Assembly (NCBI GenBank): GCA_944390575.1
Contig: CALXQJ010000005.1
Span: 33,249 to 97,248 of the forward strand
DNA length: 64,000 bases
Source: an uncultured Spirochaetota bacterium
GTDB taxonomy: Bacteria > Spirochaetota > Brachyspiria > Brachyspirales > Brachyspiraceae
Reading direction: 5' to 3'
Made by a program: the position numbers and the translations under genes. Shown in pieces: positions 18,535-27,502 of the stretch. A model generated the notes under the pieces. It was not told the DNA's origin. It was given only the letters and a program-made list of their open reading frames with translations, and searched no databases. Within the stretch, counting starts at the first letter, position 1. Every line of letters begins with the position of its first letter.

Positions 18535-20994
18535 ATGTATGAAAAAAAATCTACATTGATATTTCCTATAATAGCTCTTTTAATTAATGCTATTATTATT
18601 GCTTTATTTATAGCTTATGTTTTTGGACTTAAAAGAGATGCTTTTGATGTTAGCATTAAAAATATAGATAGAAATTTTCTTATTACTGAAAATAGCCTTA
18701 AAAATGTGATAAGAGATTATGATAGAAGACTTGATAAGATTATAGAAAGTTATCCTTTTGCATCTTTTTTACAGAGAGTTGTAGTTGATGGTCTTAATAA
18801 GGATGAACAGGAAAAGATTATTAATATATTTAAAAGTGGTAACTTTACATTTGATACTATAACTTTATATTTAGCAGATGGTTCTACAGTATTCTCTTCA
18901 CCAGAGCGTTCTAGATCTATAAATGTTAATAATATCAATCAAAGATCTTTAGCTTATTTTACTAAGGATTATGAGGGGCTTTATTTTGTTAAGACTATTG
19001 AAAATGAGCGTGGTATACGAATTGGATATATAGTTGCTAGTGTTTTTAAACGTATTTTTGAGAATACTTTTTATAATTTGAATTTTGTTGTACTTCCTAA
19101 TGGTGTTATATTTTATAATCCTTCTATAGATATTAATAGTATAGCAAGAGATAGACTTTCACTTGCTTTAGAAGAATCTAAGTCTAATTCGGCTACTTTA
19201 GAGGTTGATGGTTCTTCATATATATTATATTCTAGTGATATTAGTGGTATACACAATTTATCTATTGGTATATTAGATCTTGATGTTCCTATTGCACAAA
19301 AATATTTGAAATATATTCTACTTGCTATTTTGTCTATTTCTTTTATATTCTTGCTTTCTACTGTTCTTGTTGAGAGACATAAGCTTGTACGGGAGGCTGA
19401 AGAGTATATTGATGAGCCTGAGGAAGATTATAATATTAGTAATATAGGTAGTGTTAATGAAGCTATTGATGATGATATAGATTTACTTACTTATGATGAG
19501 ATAGAACTTGATGAAATGTTCTCTAATGATAAGGTTGAGAAAAATATTATTGTAGATGATACTAAAGATGATGCTGTTCCAAATTTGGATGATGTATTAG
19601 CTGAAGAAGAGGATGATGACAAACTTATTATAGATGATGAAATAGTGCTTGATGATATTGATGAGACTATAGAGACTACTGAAGAAAGTGAAGTTCCTAC
19701 TTTGGATTCTATACTTGATGATTATAATGAGATATTAGAGGGTAGTAGTAGTAATGATGATAGTGTATTAAATTTGGATAATTTAGATAATTTAGATGAG
19801 GCTTTAGAAAAAGTAGAGAGTGTTTTAAATGATATAGATAATTATCATAATTCTTCTGGAAGTGATTTAGAAGAAGATGATGATAATAAAATTAAGTTTG
19901 ATGATTTGGATACTATACTACCAGATGAGTCTGAGCTTGAGGATAGTGGTGAGGAAGAGAATAAGATAGTTGTAGATGATTTGGATGGTATAATTGATTC
20001 AGTTGATGATGCTTCTGATAATGAAGATGGTATAGAGAATGAAGATAGTATAGAGAATGAAGATAGTATAGAGAATGAAGATAGTATAGAGAATGAAGAT
20101 AGTATAGAGAATGAAGAAAGTATAGAGAATGAAGAAAGTATAGAGAATGAAGAAACTCATAGCGAAGAAGATGATATTATTGAAGATATAAAAGATGATG
20201 AAGAACTTGATGATAATAAGACACTTGAAGAAGAGTCAAATGATGATATAATTAACGATAATATAACAGAAGAAATTGAAGACGTGGAGGATATTTTGAT
20301 TAGTCATGGTTCTATTATTGAGGATGAAATAAATAAGAAAGAAGAGGATTATTTTTCTTCTCCAGATGCTTTTAATATTGCTATTAATAATGATTTTTTA
20401 GATACATCTGATGATATTTTGAGTTCGGATTCTATTCAGGATGGATATGATGAGAATGAGGTTGTGAAAAAAGCTAATGAGAATGATACTTTTGATACAG
20501 CAGATTTAATAGATGATGAGCTTTATAATCCTGAAGAAATGCCTTCTAATATTAGTGATACTGAAAGAAAAGTTAGAGATGGACTTACTGCTACTTGGAG
20601 AGGTGTATTAAATGCTGTACGTGGTAAGAAGTTTATAGATAAGAGTATGAATGATATGATTGAGTTTATTAATGGAAATACAAGTTTTGATATGGATCAT
20701 TCTGCTTTACTTTCTCTTAATGAAGATAATAATATTTATGAACTTAAAGAATCAAATAATTTATCTGATGAGACTAAATCTAAGCTACAAATAGATGCTG
20801 AAGAGCCTTTATTTAAAAAGATTTTATCTCATAATAAAACTTTATATATATCAGATCCTTTTAGTTCTGATTCTATAAAATCTAAATTTAATCATAATGA
20901 TATATCAAATATATCACATATGATTATAATTCCTATAAATACAGAAGACAATAAAATAAAGTCATTCTTTATTGGATTTTCTTCTAATAAATAA
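18535..20994 (+). CDS. Membrane protein with sensor-like domain, acidic repeat tail and GAF-like C-terminus (pair member 2)
   Basis: About 819 residues. A first membrane helix lies near residues 9-30, an outer domain of ~225 residues follows, and a second helix near 258-282 leads to a very acidic tail. Residues ~497-538 are a perfect-to-near-perfect tandem repeat of a six-residue Ser-Ile-Glu-Asn-Glu-Asp type unit. The last ~145 residues fold differently and end in a GAF-like pattern (LYISDPFSS, MIIIPINTE, FFIGFSS). The start is ATG 18535, eight bases after AAAGGG; a TTG at 18529 is less likely. Function unknown; sensing or scaffolding is inferred from layout. Confidence 0.75.
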   Translation: MYEKKSTLIFPIIALLINAIIIALFIAYVFGLKRDAFDVSIKNIDRNFLITENSLKNVIRDYDRRLDKIIESYPFASFLQRVVVDGLNKDEQEKIINIFKSGNFTFDTITLYLADGSTVFSSPERSRSINVNNINQRSLAYFTKDYEGLYFVKTIENERGIRIGYIVASVFKRIFENTFYNLNFVVLPNGVIFYNPSIDINSIARDRLSLALEESKSNSATLEVDGSSYILYSSDISGIHNLSIGILDLDVPIAQKYLKYILLAILSISFIFLLSTVLVERHKLVREAEEYIDEPEEDYNISNIGSVNEAIDDDIDLLTYDEIELDEMFSNDKVEKNIIVDDTKDDAVPNLDDVLAEEEDDDKLIIDDEIVLDDIDETIETTEESEVPTLDSILDDYNEILEGSSSNDDSVLNLDNLDNLDEALEKVESVLNDIDNYHNSSGSDLEEDDDNKIKFDDLDTILPDESELEDSGEEENKIVVDDLDGIIDSVDDASDNEDGIENEDSIENEDSIENEDSIENEDSIENEESIENEESIENEETHSEEDDIIEDIKDDEELDDNKTLEEESNDDIINDNITEEIEDVEDILISHGSIIEDEINKKEEDYFSSPDAFNIAINNDFLDTSDDILSSDSIQDGYDENEVVKKANENDTFDTADLIDDELYNPEEMPSNISDTERKVRDGLTATWRGVLNAVRGKKFIDKSMNDMIEFINGNTSFDMDHSALLSLNEDNNIYELKESNNLSDETKSKLQIDAEEPLFKKILSHNKTLYISDPFSSDSIKSKFNHNDISNISHMIIIPINTEDNKIKSFFIGFSSNK
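20023..20148 (+). repeat. 18-bp tandem repeat, seven units, in frame
   Basis: Seven back-to-back copies of an 18-base unit related to gaagatagtatagagaat lie inside the 18535-20994 gene. The first copy has one G change and the last two carry GAA for GAT. The unit length is a multiple of three, so copy number can change without breaking the reading frame. Confidence 0.95.
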
Positions 20995-21011
20995 GTAAAT
21001 AGGTTTTAATA

Positions 21012-21278
21012 ATGGAATATTTAGTAGTAGTTGTTACTTTTATCATCATTGCTTTGTTAGTGAGTTTAATTTTCTCTAAAATGCTTCATATAAAAGTATT
21101 TGGAGGTTTTGTGATGATGTTTATAGTATCTACTGTGGGTGCTTTATTAGGTTCTTATTATTTACCAAGAATTAGTAATATATTAGAGTTTATAAAAGTA
21201 AATGTTCCATATAGTATTTTAGGTGCTATTTTCTTGATTATAGTTCTTTATATATTTACACCAAAATCTATTAAGTGA
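21012..21278 (+). CDS. Small three-helix membrane protein
   Basis: An 88-residue hydrophobic protein with three predicted membrane helices and a glycine-rich central segment (VGALLGSYYLP). Size and layout recall GlsB/YeaQ-type small membrane proteins, but I do not see a decisive motif. It begins 17 bases after the acidic-tail protein and ends 10 bases before map, so it belongs to the same run of genes. Confidence 0.7.
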   Translation: MEYLVVVVTFIIIALLVSLIFSKMLHIKVFGGFVMMFIVSTVGALLGSYYLPRISNILEFIKVNVPYSILGAIFLIIVLYIFTPKSIK

Positions 21279-21288
21279 TTATTATTTT

Positions 21289-22086
21289 ATGTTTATAAAT
21301 GAAACCTCAACTATAGTAAAGCCTACGGTTAAGACTAAAGAAGCTATTTATAATATTAAAAAGGCTGCTACTATTTCTCATAAGGCTATAGATTTGGCAT
21401 TTAAGTATTGTTCGGTTGGGGTTGATACTTATTTTATAAATAAAAAAATAGAAGATTTTATTTTAAGTCAAAATGCTACTCCTGCAAATTTGGAAGTTGA
21501 AAATTATGGTTTTGCTTCAAGTATATCTGTTGGCAGTGAAATAGCTCATAGTATTCCAAGAAAAAATAATATATTAAACTCTGGTATGCCTGTATGTGTA
21601 GATGTTGGAGTTAATTATAATGGGTATTATGCTGATTGTGCTCGTACTATTATAGTAAAAAATAAAGTTGGTATGAGTAGTATTACAAATAAAGAAGCTC
21701 CGAGATTAATTTCTTCTTGTAAGAAGGCTCTTGAGTATGGTATACAAAAACTAAAGCCTAATGTTTATTTAAGTGAGTATGGTAGGGCTGTAGAAAAGAA
21801 AGTTTCTGAGTATGGATATTATATTTTTAAGTCATTAACTGGTCATGGAGTGGGCTATAAGTATCATGAATCTCCATATATTTTTAATTTTTATCATAAG
21901 AGTAATGATATAGTATTAGAGCCTAATATGGTTTTTGCTTTTGAGCTTATGATAACTAATGGTTCTGATAAGTATATTACTTCTGATGATGGGTGGACTT
22001 TAAAGAGTGTTGATAATTCCCTCTCAGCTCATTTTGAGTATACTGTTTTGATAACAGATAATGGAGCTGAGATACTTGGGATTTAA
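21289..22086 (+). CDS. map: Methionine aminopeptidase, type I
   Basis: Removes the N-terminal methionine from new proteins. The five metal ligands are visible: the two aspartates in VDVGVNYNGYYADCARTI, the histidine of GHGVGYKYHESP, the glutamate of FAFELM and the glutamate of AHFEYTVLIT. The 265-residue length and lack of an N-terminal extension fit type Ia. The family IPN after HESP reads IFN here, a mild deviation. Its stop codon overlaps the convergent stop of the MBL-fold gene. Confidence 0.93.
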   Translation: MFINETSTIVKPTVKTKEAIYNIKKAATISHKAIDLAFKYCSVGVDTYFINKKIEDFILSQNATPANLEVENYGFASSISVGSEIAHSIPRKNNILNSGMPVCVDVGVNYNGYYADCARTIIVKNKVGMSSITNKEAPRLISSCKKALEYGIQKLKPNVYLSEYGRAVEKKVSEYGYYIFKSLTGHGVGYKYHESPYIFNFYHKSNDIVLEPNMVFAFELMITNGSDKYITSDDGWTLKSVDNSLSAHFEYTVLITDNGAEILGI

Positions 22087-22958
22087 ATTTCTATGAATGT
22101 ATTTTCTTTTGCAAATGCTAAGTTTAGATTTATATTTTCTTTTTTTAGATATGCTAAGAATTTATGATGTATTAATTTAAGTTGTTCATCTGTTCTTTCT
22201 TGATTATGATGATGTATTACTGTATATGGCACATTTGAGTCTATTGCTAATTGTATGGCATCGTTAAAAGTAGAATGTCCCCATCCTATATGTTTTTCAT
22301 ACTCTGTTTTTGTATATTCACCTTCTACTATTAGAAGATCTGCTCCTCTTATATAGTCTACTAATCTAGCGTGCAATAGATCTGCATTATAATGTTTTAG
22401 AGTTGGATGTACTATATGAAGTCTTTTTTTATATGGTTCATGATCTGTTAAATATACTATTACTTTATTATTTGAAGTTATTTTATATGACAATGTATAG
22501 CAAGAATGATTTACCCATAATGCTTCTATAGTCATATTTCCAAAGTTTATTTTTTTACCCTCATAAAACTCTTCAAAGTCTACTTTTGCTGCGAATTGTT
22601 CTAAGTTTATAGGAAAATAGTCTTTTGCTAATATATTGTTTATAGTATTATACATTTCTACAGATGATTCTTTTGGTCCATATATAGTAAACTTATATTC
22701 ACTAGAGTAAAAAGGAATAAAAAAAGGAATTCCTATAATATGATCCCAATGAAAATGAGTAAGTAATATAATGCTTTCTTTTTTTTGAGATTCTAAAGCA
22801 TATTTATTAAGGTTTTTAATACCACTACCAGCATCTAAAATAATATAATTCTCTTCATCATCTATTATCTGTATACAAGATGTATTTCCACCATATTCAG
22901 AAAAACTACTTCCTGGTGTTGGAATAGAACCTCTACTACCTAAAAATTTTATTTTCAT
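22083..22958 (-). CDS. MBL-fold metallo-hydrolase (cyclic-nucleotide phosphodiesterase / RNase Z-like type)
   Basis: A 291-residue metallo-beta-lactamase-fold hydrolase. The metal motif THFHWDHI lies at residues 67-74 (H68, H70, D72, H73), with further ligands in the NHSCYTLSY and TDHEPY segments and the late IHHHNQERTDE motif. The N-terminal GSRGSIPTPG and YGGNTSCIQI segments match the PDE1/RNase Z-like branch. The substrate is not deducible; proteins of this branch cleave phosphodiesters in RNA or cyclic nucleotides. It is divergent from the second fabH and shares its palindrome-rich upstream region. Confidence 0.85.
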   Translation of the reverse strand: MKIKFLGSRGSIPTPGSSFSEYGGNTSCIQIIDDEENYIILDAGSGIKNLNKYALESQKKESIILLTHFHWDHIIGIPFFIPFYSSEYKFTIYGPKESSVEMYNTINNILAKDYFPINLEQFAAKVDFEEFYEGKKINFGNMTIEALWVNHSCYTLSYKITSNNKVIVYLTDHEPYKKRLHIVHPTLKHYNADLLHARLVDYIRGADLLIVEGEYTKTEYEKHIGWGHSTFNDAIQLAIDSNVPYTVIHHHNQERTDEQLKLIHHKFLAYLKKENINLNLAFAKENTFIEI

Positions 22959-23053
22959 ATAACCTCTTTACAAAACTATATTTAAAAAATAATAATTTTT
23001 TTACAAAAAACAATTATATATTATAATTAATATAATTGGTATTTTTTTATTAA

Positions 23054-23097
23054 AATATGTTAACATATTGACAAAAGATAATATAATTGTTATCTTT
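23054..23097 (+). promoter_or_regulatory. Promoter and overlapping palindromes of second fabH
   Basis: TTGACA at 23068-23073 and TATCTT at 23091-23096 with a 17-base spacer make a good promoter. A perfect 16-base palindrome (AATATGTTAACATATT, 23054-23069) overlaps the -35, and an eight-base inverted repeat (AAAGATAA at 23074-23081, TTATCTTT at 23090-23097) spans the spacer and -10. This placement is classic for a repressor. Fatty-acid synthesis genes are often under FapR, FabT or similar regulators; no candidate regulator gene is in the window. Confidence 0.6.
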
Positions 23098-23153
23098 TAA
23101 TAACTAAGTATTATACTAATTAATATTTATTTTACTATTTTTAAGAGCATATT

Positions 23154-24128
23154 ATGAGAGCATATATAAAAGAATTGTCACTATATTTACCAGATAATAT
23201 AGTAACAAATTATGACTTAGAAAAGAAATTAGATACAAATAATGATTGGATAGTAACAAGAACTGGAATTAATGAAAGAAGAATGGCAGAAAGTGATGAG
23301 AGTTCTGCTGATATGGCTATAAAAGCTGTTTATAATCTAATAAAGAAGGGTGTTTCTTTGGAGGATGTGGATGCTATAATTGTAGCTACTTCTACAAAGG
23401 CATATTCTTTTCCTTCAACGGCTGGTATTATACAAAAAGAGTTTAAAATAAAAAATTCTTGTCTTTCCTTTGATATTTCAGCTGCTTGTGCTGGATATAT
23501 ATATGCATTAAATACAGCCACTTCTTTAATAGAATCTTCTGAGTGTAATAAGGTTTTGATTATAGCTTCTGAGAAGTGTAGTGATATACTTAATTGGGGA
23601 GATAGAAGCACTGCTATTTTATTTGGTGATGGTGTTAGTGTTGCATTATTAGAGGCTACTGAAGATAATAAGGGTATTATATCAAGTGATACAGGTGCTG
23701 AGTCTAATGAAGATATACTTATTATAAGAGGTGGTGGAAGTGTATGCCCTATGACAGAAGAAAATATAGATGAGAGACCTAATACTATACAAATGATTGG
23801 ACCTGAAGTTTTTAAAAAAGCTGTTACTACTTTTGAACATACTATTTCAAAAACATTAAAAGAAGCAAATATTGATATTAAAGACTTATCACTTATTATT
23901 ACTCATCAGGCTAATACAAGAATTATGTCTGCTGTTGGAAAGAGTTTAGGTTTAGAGTTTGATAAGTTTTATATTAATATAGAAAAATATGGTAATACTT
24001 CTGCTGCTTCTGTGGGTATTGCTTTTACTGAGGCTTATGAGAGTGGAGCTATTAAAAGTGGAGATTATGTTTTACTTACTGCTTTTGGAGCTGGACTTAC
24101 TTGGGGATCTACTTTAATTAAATTTTAG
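23154..24128 (+). CDS. fabH: 3-oxoacyl-ACP synthase III (second copy)
   Basis: A 324-residue paralogue of the enzyme at 13400. The triad is intact: cysteine in SAACAGYIYALNTA, histidine in THQANTRI and asparagine in GNTSAAS. It differs from the first copy around the substrate pocket (for example CAG for CSG after the nucleophile), so chain-length or branched-primer preference may differ; this is inference. It is followed 15 bases later by hpt and then lipoproteins. The complex promoter suggests regulated expression, unlike the simple context of the first copy. Confidence 0.94.
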   Translation: MRAYIKELSLYLPDNIVTNYDLEKKLDTNNDWIVTRTGINERRMAESDESSADMAIKAVYNLIKKGVSLEDVDAIIVATSTKAYSFPSTAGIIQKEFKIKNSCLSFDISAACAGYIYALNTATSLIESSECNKVLIIASEKCSDILNWGDRSTAILFGDGVSVALLEATEDNKGIISSDTGAESNEDILIIRGGGSVCPMTEENIDERPNTIQMIGPEVFKKAVTTFEHTISKTLKEANIDIKDLSLIITHQANTRIMSAVGKSLGLEFDKFYINIEKYGNTSAASVGIAFTEAYESGAIKSGDYVLLTAFGAGLTWGSTLIKF

Positions 24129-24143
24129 ATTAGGATATAAATA

Positions 24144-24674
24144 ATGGCTAAAAAAGAAAATGGTATTAGTAGTGTTTTAATTAATGAGAGTGATATAGAA
24201 GAAAGAGTTAAGTATTTAGCTAAAAAAATATCTGATGATTATAGAAATAATGATAATCCACCTTGTCTTATTGCTCTTTTGAAGGGTTCTTTTGTTTTTA
24301 TGTCAGATTTATGTAGATATATTGACATAGAAATTGAAGTTGATTTTATGTCTGTTTCTAGTTATGGTAATGAGAAGGTAGGTGCTGAAGTTAAGATTTT
24401 AAAGGATGTTGATATATCTCTTTCTGGTAAAGATGTTATTATAGTAGAGGATATTATTGATAGTGGTTTTACTTTAAATAAGATATGTGAGCTTCTTAAT
24501 ACTAGGGATTTATCATCTTTAAAAATATGTACCTTACTTAATAAACCTTCTAGGAGAAAAGTTGATATAAAAATAGATTATAATGGTTTTGATATTGAAG
24601 ATTTATTTGTTGTAGGGTATGGAATAGATTATGCTGAAAAATTTAGAAATTTACCATATATAGCGGTTGTATAA
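24144..24674 (+). CDS. hpt: Hypoxanthine phosphoribosyltransferase
   Basis: Salvages hypoxanthine or guanine with PRPP to the nucleotide. The 176-residue protein has the PRPP loop VIIVEDIIDSGFTL, the substrate loop CLIALLKGSFVF and the flexible-loop SSYGNE segment, followed by the late EDLFVVGYGIDYAEKFRNLPYI signature typical of the enzyme. It lies in a run between the second fabH and two lipoproteins. Confidence 0.95.
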   Translation: MAKKENGISSVLINESDIEERVKYLAKKISDDYRNNDNPPCLIALLKGSFVFMSDLCRYIDIEIEVDFMSVSSYGNEKVGAEVKILKDVDISLSGKDVIIVEDIIDSGFTLNKICELLNTRDLSSLKICTLLNKPSRRKVDIKIDYNGFDIEDLFVVGYGIDYAEKFRNLPYIAVV

Positions 24675-24686
24675 AAGGTGATGTTT

Positions 24687-25277
24687 ATGAAAACACTATT
24701 AAATATTTTGTTTGTTTTATTTTTTACATTGTCTTGTAAACTTCAAATAGGAACTTTAAACTCTGTTTTAGATATATATTTAGATGCATCAGATGATGTT
24801 AGTAAGAATATTATAAGTCCAGCTACTACTACAGTATTATTAGAAACTACAGCTACATCATTAATTTCTTCTACTGCTAAGTTTGATATTAAAGTTAGAG
24901 GGTTTGATGCTTCAAGGCTTACACTTGATGATACTAAAGGAAAGGTTAAAGCTTTTGTACAAAAGGTAGAAGGTATTAAGCATATTGATTCTCAAACTAA
25001 TTCTTTAGTTTATACTAGCTCTGTTGCTGGAAATATAAAGCCTGTAGATTTAGATGATATAGGTCTTATTCCTCCTGCTTCGTTTAGTCTTTCTTTAGAT
25101 AGGCCTAATACCATATCTTTTACGGCTAATGATAGTTTGATGGATAGATTAAGAAAAAAAATTACTTTTGTTGGTGATGTTGGTGTTTTGAAAGTTACTT
25201 TAGAGTGTTATGATAATAATAAAGAAAAACTTTCTTATACGATTGATTTATTTATTGTTGTAAGGCGTACGGCTTAA
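24687..25277 (+). CDS. Lipoprotein, tandem paralogue 1
   Basis: A roughly 196-residue lipoprotein with signal ending in TLSC. I choose ATG 24687 because AGGTGAT (24676-24682), a near-complete anti-Shine-Dalgarno match, ends four bases upstream; GTG and ATG codons at 24678 and 24681 fall inside that site. The mature protein shares a pattern with the next gene (LD-YLDASDD, KVRGFDASRLTLDD, a VEGI-type turn, and a final T-ID-FIVVRR strand). Function unknown; probably an outer-surface or periplasmic beta-rich domain. Confidence 0.8.
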   Translation: MKTLLNILFVLFFTLSCKLQIGTLNSVLDIYLDASDDVSKNIISPATTTVLLETTATSLISSTAKFDIKVRGFDASRLTLDDTKGKVKAFVQKVEGIKHIDSQTNSLVYTSSVAGNIKPVDLDDIGLIPPASFSLSLDRPNTISFTANDSLMDRLRKKITFVGDVGVLKVTLECYDNNKEKLSYTIDLFIVVRRTA

Positions 25278-25304
25278 GTATATATTTTGAGGTTTTTATT
25301 TTAT

Positions 25305-25919
25305 ATGAAAAAATATATAATATTATTATTTTTATTTATTATTTCTTGCTCTAAGCAAATTAGAATTAGTGATGAGAATAAGGGTTTAAATTATAAAAAA
25401 GAAGTTGTTGATATATCTTTAGATGTTTCTGATATACAAACAGCAAATTTACTCACATCAGAAAATACTACAAGTATAATAGATATTTTATCAAATTCTA
25501 TTTCAGATGATTCAAATAGTTTTAGTGTTAAGTTGATAGGATTAGATTTTTCTAAGATGACTATAGCTTATAATGCTAATAGTGTTAATGTTGCTTTAAA
25601 AAATATATCTGGCTTATCAGATTCTTATGTTGAGAATAATAGTTTTTTTAAGAGTTATGATAATCTTTTTAAGGCTGTAGATCTATCTATGTTGCGTACT
25701 ATTCCTCTTGATTCTATTACTCCTATTATGATATCAAATAGCTATCTTATTTTAAGAGTTGAAGACAGTATAGCTAATATTCTAAAGTCTAGGCTTAATT
25801 CAAATAATAAGTTGGGAATATTAAAATTAGTTTTAGAGTTTATAGATAATAGTGATTCTAAATTATCTAAGACTATAGATATTTATGTTTTGGTTAAGAG
25901 AGTTATAGAAAGTAATTAA
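25305..25919 (+). CDS. Lipoprotein, tandem paralogue 2
   Basis: About 204 residues. The start at ATG 25305 (MKKYIILLFLF) is preceded by GAGG at 25289-25292; an upstream in-frame TTG at 25287 would spoil the signal peptide. The lipobox is IISC. The mature part matches the preceding protein over its length (LDVSDIQTANLL, KLIGLDFSKMTIAY, SKTIDIYVLVKR), so the two arose by tandem duplication and have diverged widely. It precedes the CapD-like gene by nine bases. Confidence 0.8.
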   Translation: MKKYIILLFLFIISCSKQIRISDENKGLNYKKEVVDISLDVSDIQTANLLTSENTTSIIDILSNSISDDSNSFSVKLIGLDFSKMTIAYNANSVNVALKNISGLSDSYVENNSFFKSYDNLFKAVDLSMLRTIPLDSITPIMISNSYLILRVEDSIANILKSRLNSNNKLGILKLVLEFIDNSDSKLSKTIDIYVLVKRVIESN

Positions 25920-25928
25920 AGAATAGTA

Positions 25929-27347
25929 ATGAAGAATATAATAATAATAGGTGCTGGTATTGCAGGTGAGATGCTTGCTAATGAAATAGAGTATAAGTAT
26001 ATTTTAGACTATAATATACTTTGTTTTTTAGATGATGATAAGAGTAAGAAAGTAGTAGCAAATAAGGAAGTTCTTGGCTGTATTAAAGATATTTATAGGG
26101 TTTTAGATTTTTATGCTAATAATAATATTAAAGTTGATGAGATAATCATTGCTATTCCCACTTTAAAGCAAAAAGAATTATTAGAAGTATTAAATATAGT
26201 ATCTAAAACTAAAATAAGGCATAAAATAGTTCCTTGTATTTTTGAGATTATAAAAGGTAATTTTTCATTAAAAGATATTAGAAATATAGAACCTTCCGAT
26301 TTACTTGGACGTGAGGAAGTTGGTTTTGATGAGTCTGATGTTTATGATTTTTATAGAGATAAAGTTGTTCTTGTTACAGGTGGTGGTGGCTCTATAGGCT
26401 CTGAAATAGTTAGACAACTTTTAACTCTTCCTGTTTCTCTTGTACTTGCTTTGGATAATTCTGAGAGTGCTATTCATACACTTCTTATGAGTGTGCACTC
26501 TAATGATAGAAAAAATCTAAAATATATAATAGCAAATTTATTAGACAGTGTAAAAATAGAAAATATATTAAAGCACTATAAAGTAGATATAATTTTTCAC
26601 GCAGCAGCACATAAACATCTTCCATTTATGGAGGAATATCCAGAAGAAGCTATTAAAAACAATATATTAGCTACAGAGAATATTTCTCTACTTTCAATAA
26701 AACATAATGTAAAACATTTTGTATTTGTTTCTACAGATAAAGCAGTTCGCCCAACATCATTAATGGGAGCATCAAAGAGAATATGTGAGCGTATTATAAC
26801 TTCATTATCTTTTGAGCAACATACTACTTCTTTTAGACTTACAAGGTTTGGTAATGTACTTGGAAGTAGTGGTAGTGTTATACCTGTGTTTGAGCGTCAG
26901 ATTAGAGAGGGTAGAGCTATTACAGTTACACATCCTGAAATGGTTCGTTTTTTTATGTCTATTAGAGAGGCTGCACGTTTGGTTATAAAATCTTGTACTT
27001 TAGAAAATGGTGTAATATTTACTCTTGATATGGGTAAGCCTGTTCGTATTTTAGATTTGGCTTATAATATGCTTAAAATGTATGGGCTTACAGAAGAAGA
27101 TATTCCTATTGTTTTTACTGGTATTAGAGAAGGTGAAAAGCTTTATGAAGAGATATTAATGGAAGATGAAACATTGATAGAGTCTAAATATAAAAAATTA
27201 TTTATTGCAGAAGATAAAACAACACAATTATCTGCAGTAGAAAGAAAAAATATGATAGAAGAGTTTCGTTTATCTTCTTTGAGTTTTGATTGTAAAGATA
27301 AGATAAAATCTTTAATGCGTAAGTATATAGAAGAATATAGTGGATAA
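25929..27347 (+). CDS. CapD/FlaA1-type nucleotide-sugar 4,6-dehydratase (soluble form)
   Basis: A 472-residue protein of the polysaccharide-biosynthesis CapD family. Residues 1-115 form a Rossmann-like domain (IIIGAGIAGEMLANE). The catalytic SDR domain follows: the NAD loop VTGGGGSIGSE near residue 150, HAAAHKHLPFMEEYPEEA, and VSTDKAVRPTSLMGASKR, in which the usual tyrosine of YxxxK is methionine, as is normal for this family. The four N-terminal membrane helices of FlaA1/PglF-like relatives are absent. It probably supplies a modified sugar nucleotide for surface glycans or flagellin glycosylation; the exact substrate is not deducible. Confidence 0.87.
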   Translation: MKNIIIIGAGIAGEMLANEIEYKYILDYNILCFLDDDKSKKVVANKEVLGCIKDIYRVLDFYANNNIKVDEIIIAIPTLKQKELLEVLNIVSKTKIRHKIVPCIFEIIKGNFSLKDIRNIEPSDLLGREEVGFDESDVYDFYRDKVVLVTGGGGSIGSEIVRQLLTLPVSLVLALDNSESAIHTLLMSVHSNDRKNLKYIIANLLDSVKIENILKHYKVDIIFHAAAHKHLPFMEEYPEEAIKNNILATENISLLSIKHNVKHFVFVSTDKAVRPTSLMGASKRICERIITSLSFEQHTTSFRLTRFGNVLGSSGSVIPVFERQIREGRAITVTHPEMVRFFMSIREAARLVIKSCTLENGVIFTLDMGKPVRILDLAYNMLKMYGLTEEDIPIVFTGIREGEKLYEEILMEDETLIESKYKKLFIAEDKTTQLSAVERKNMIEEFRLSSLSFDCKDKIKSLMRKYIEEYSG

Positions 27348-27502
27348 AATTTTTTATATTTCTTTTTGTAATATATAAGGGAACTTTTTGTTGTATATAA
27401 ACGTCTAAATAATTAAAAATCCGTATTTTATTTTGTTTTATAGAAATTGAAAAATAATTTAAAATACTTATAATTTATACTCAAAATATTACTGGATTTT
27501 TT

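Noticed and set aside
20023..20148. Possible CRISPR-like repeat
   Set aside because: Units are contiguous without spacers and lie in frame within a gene.
27348..27502. Possible terminator or RNA gene before purB
   Set aside because: No stem longer than chance in this AT-rich stretch.
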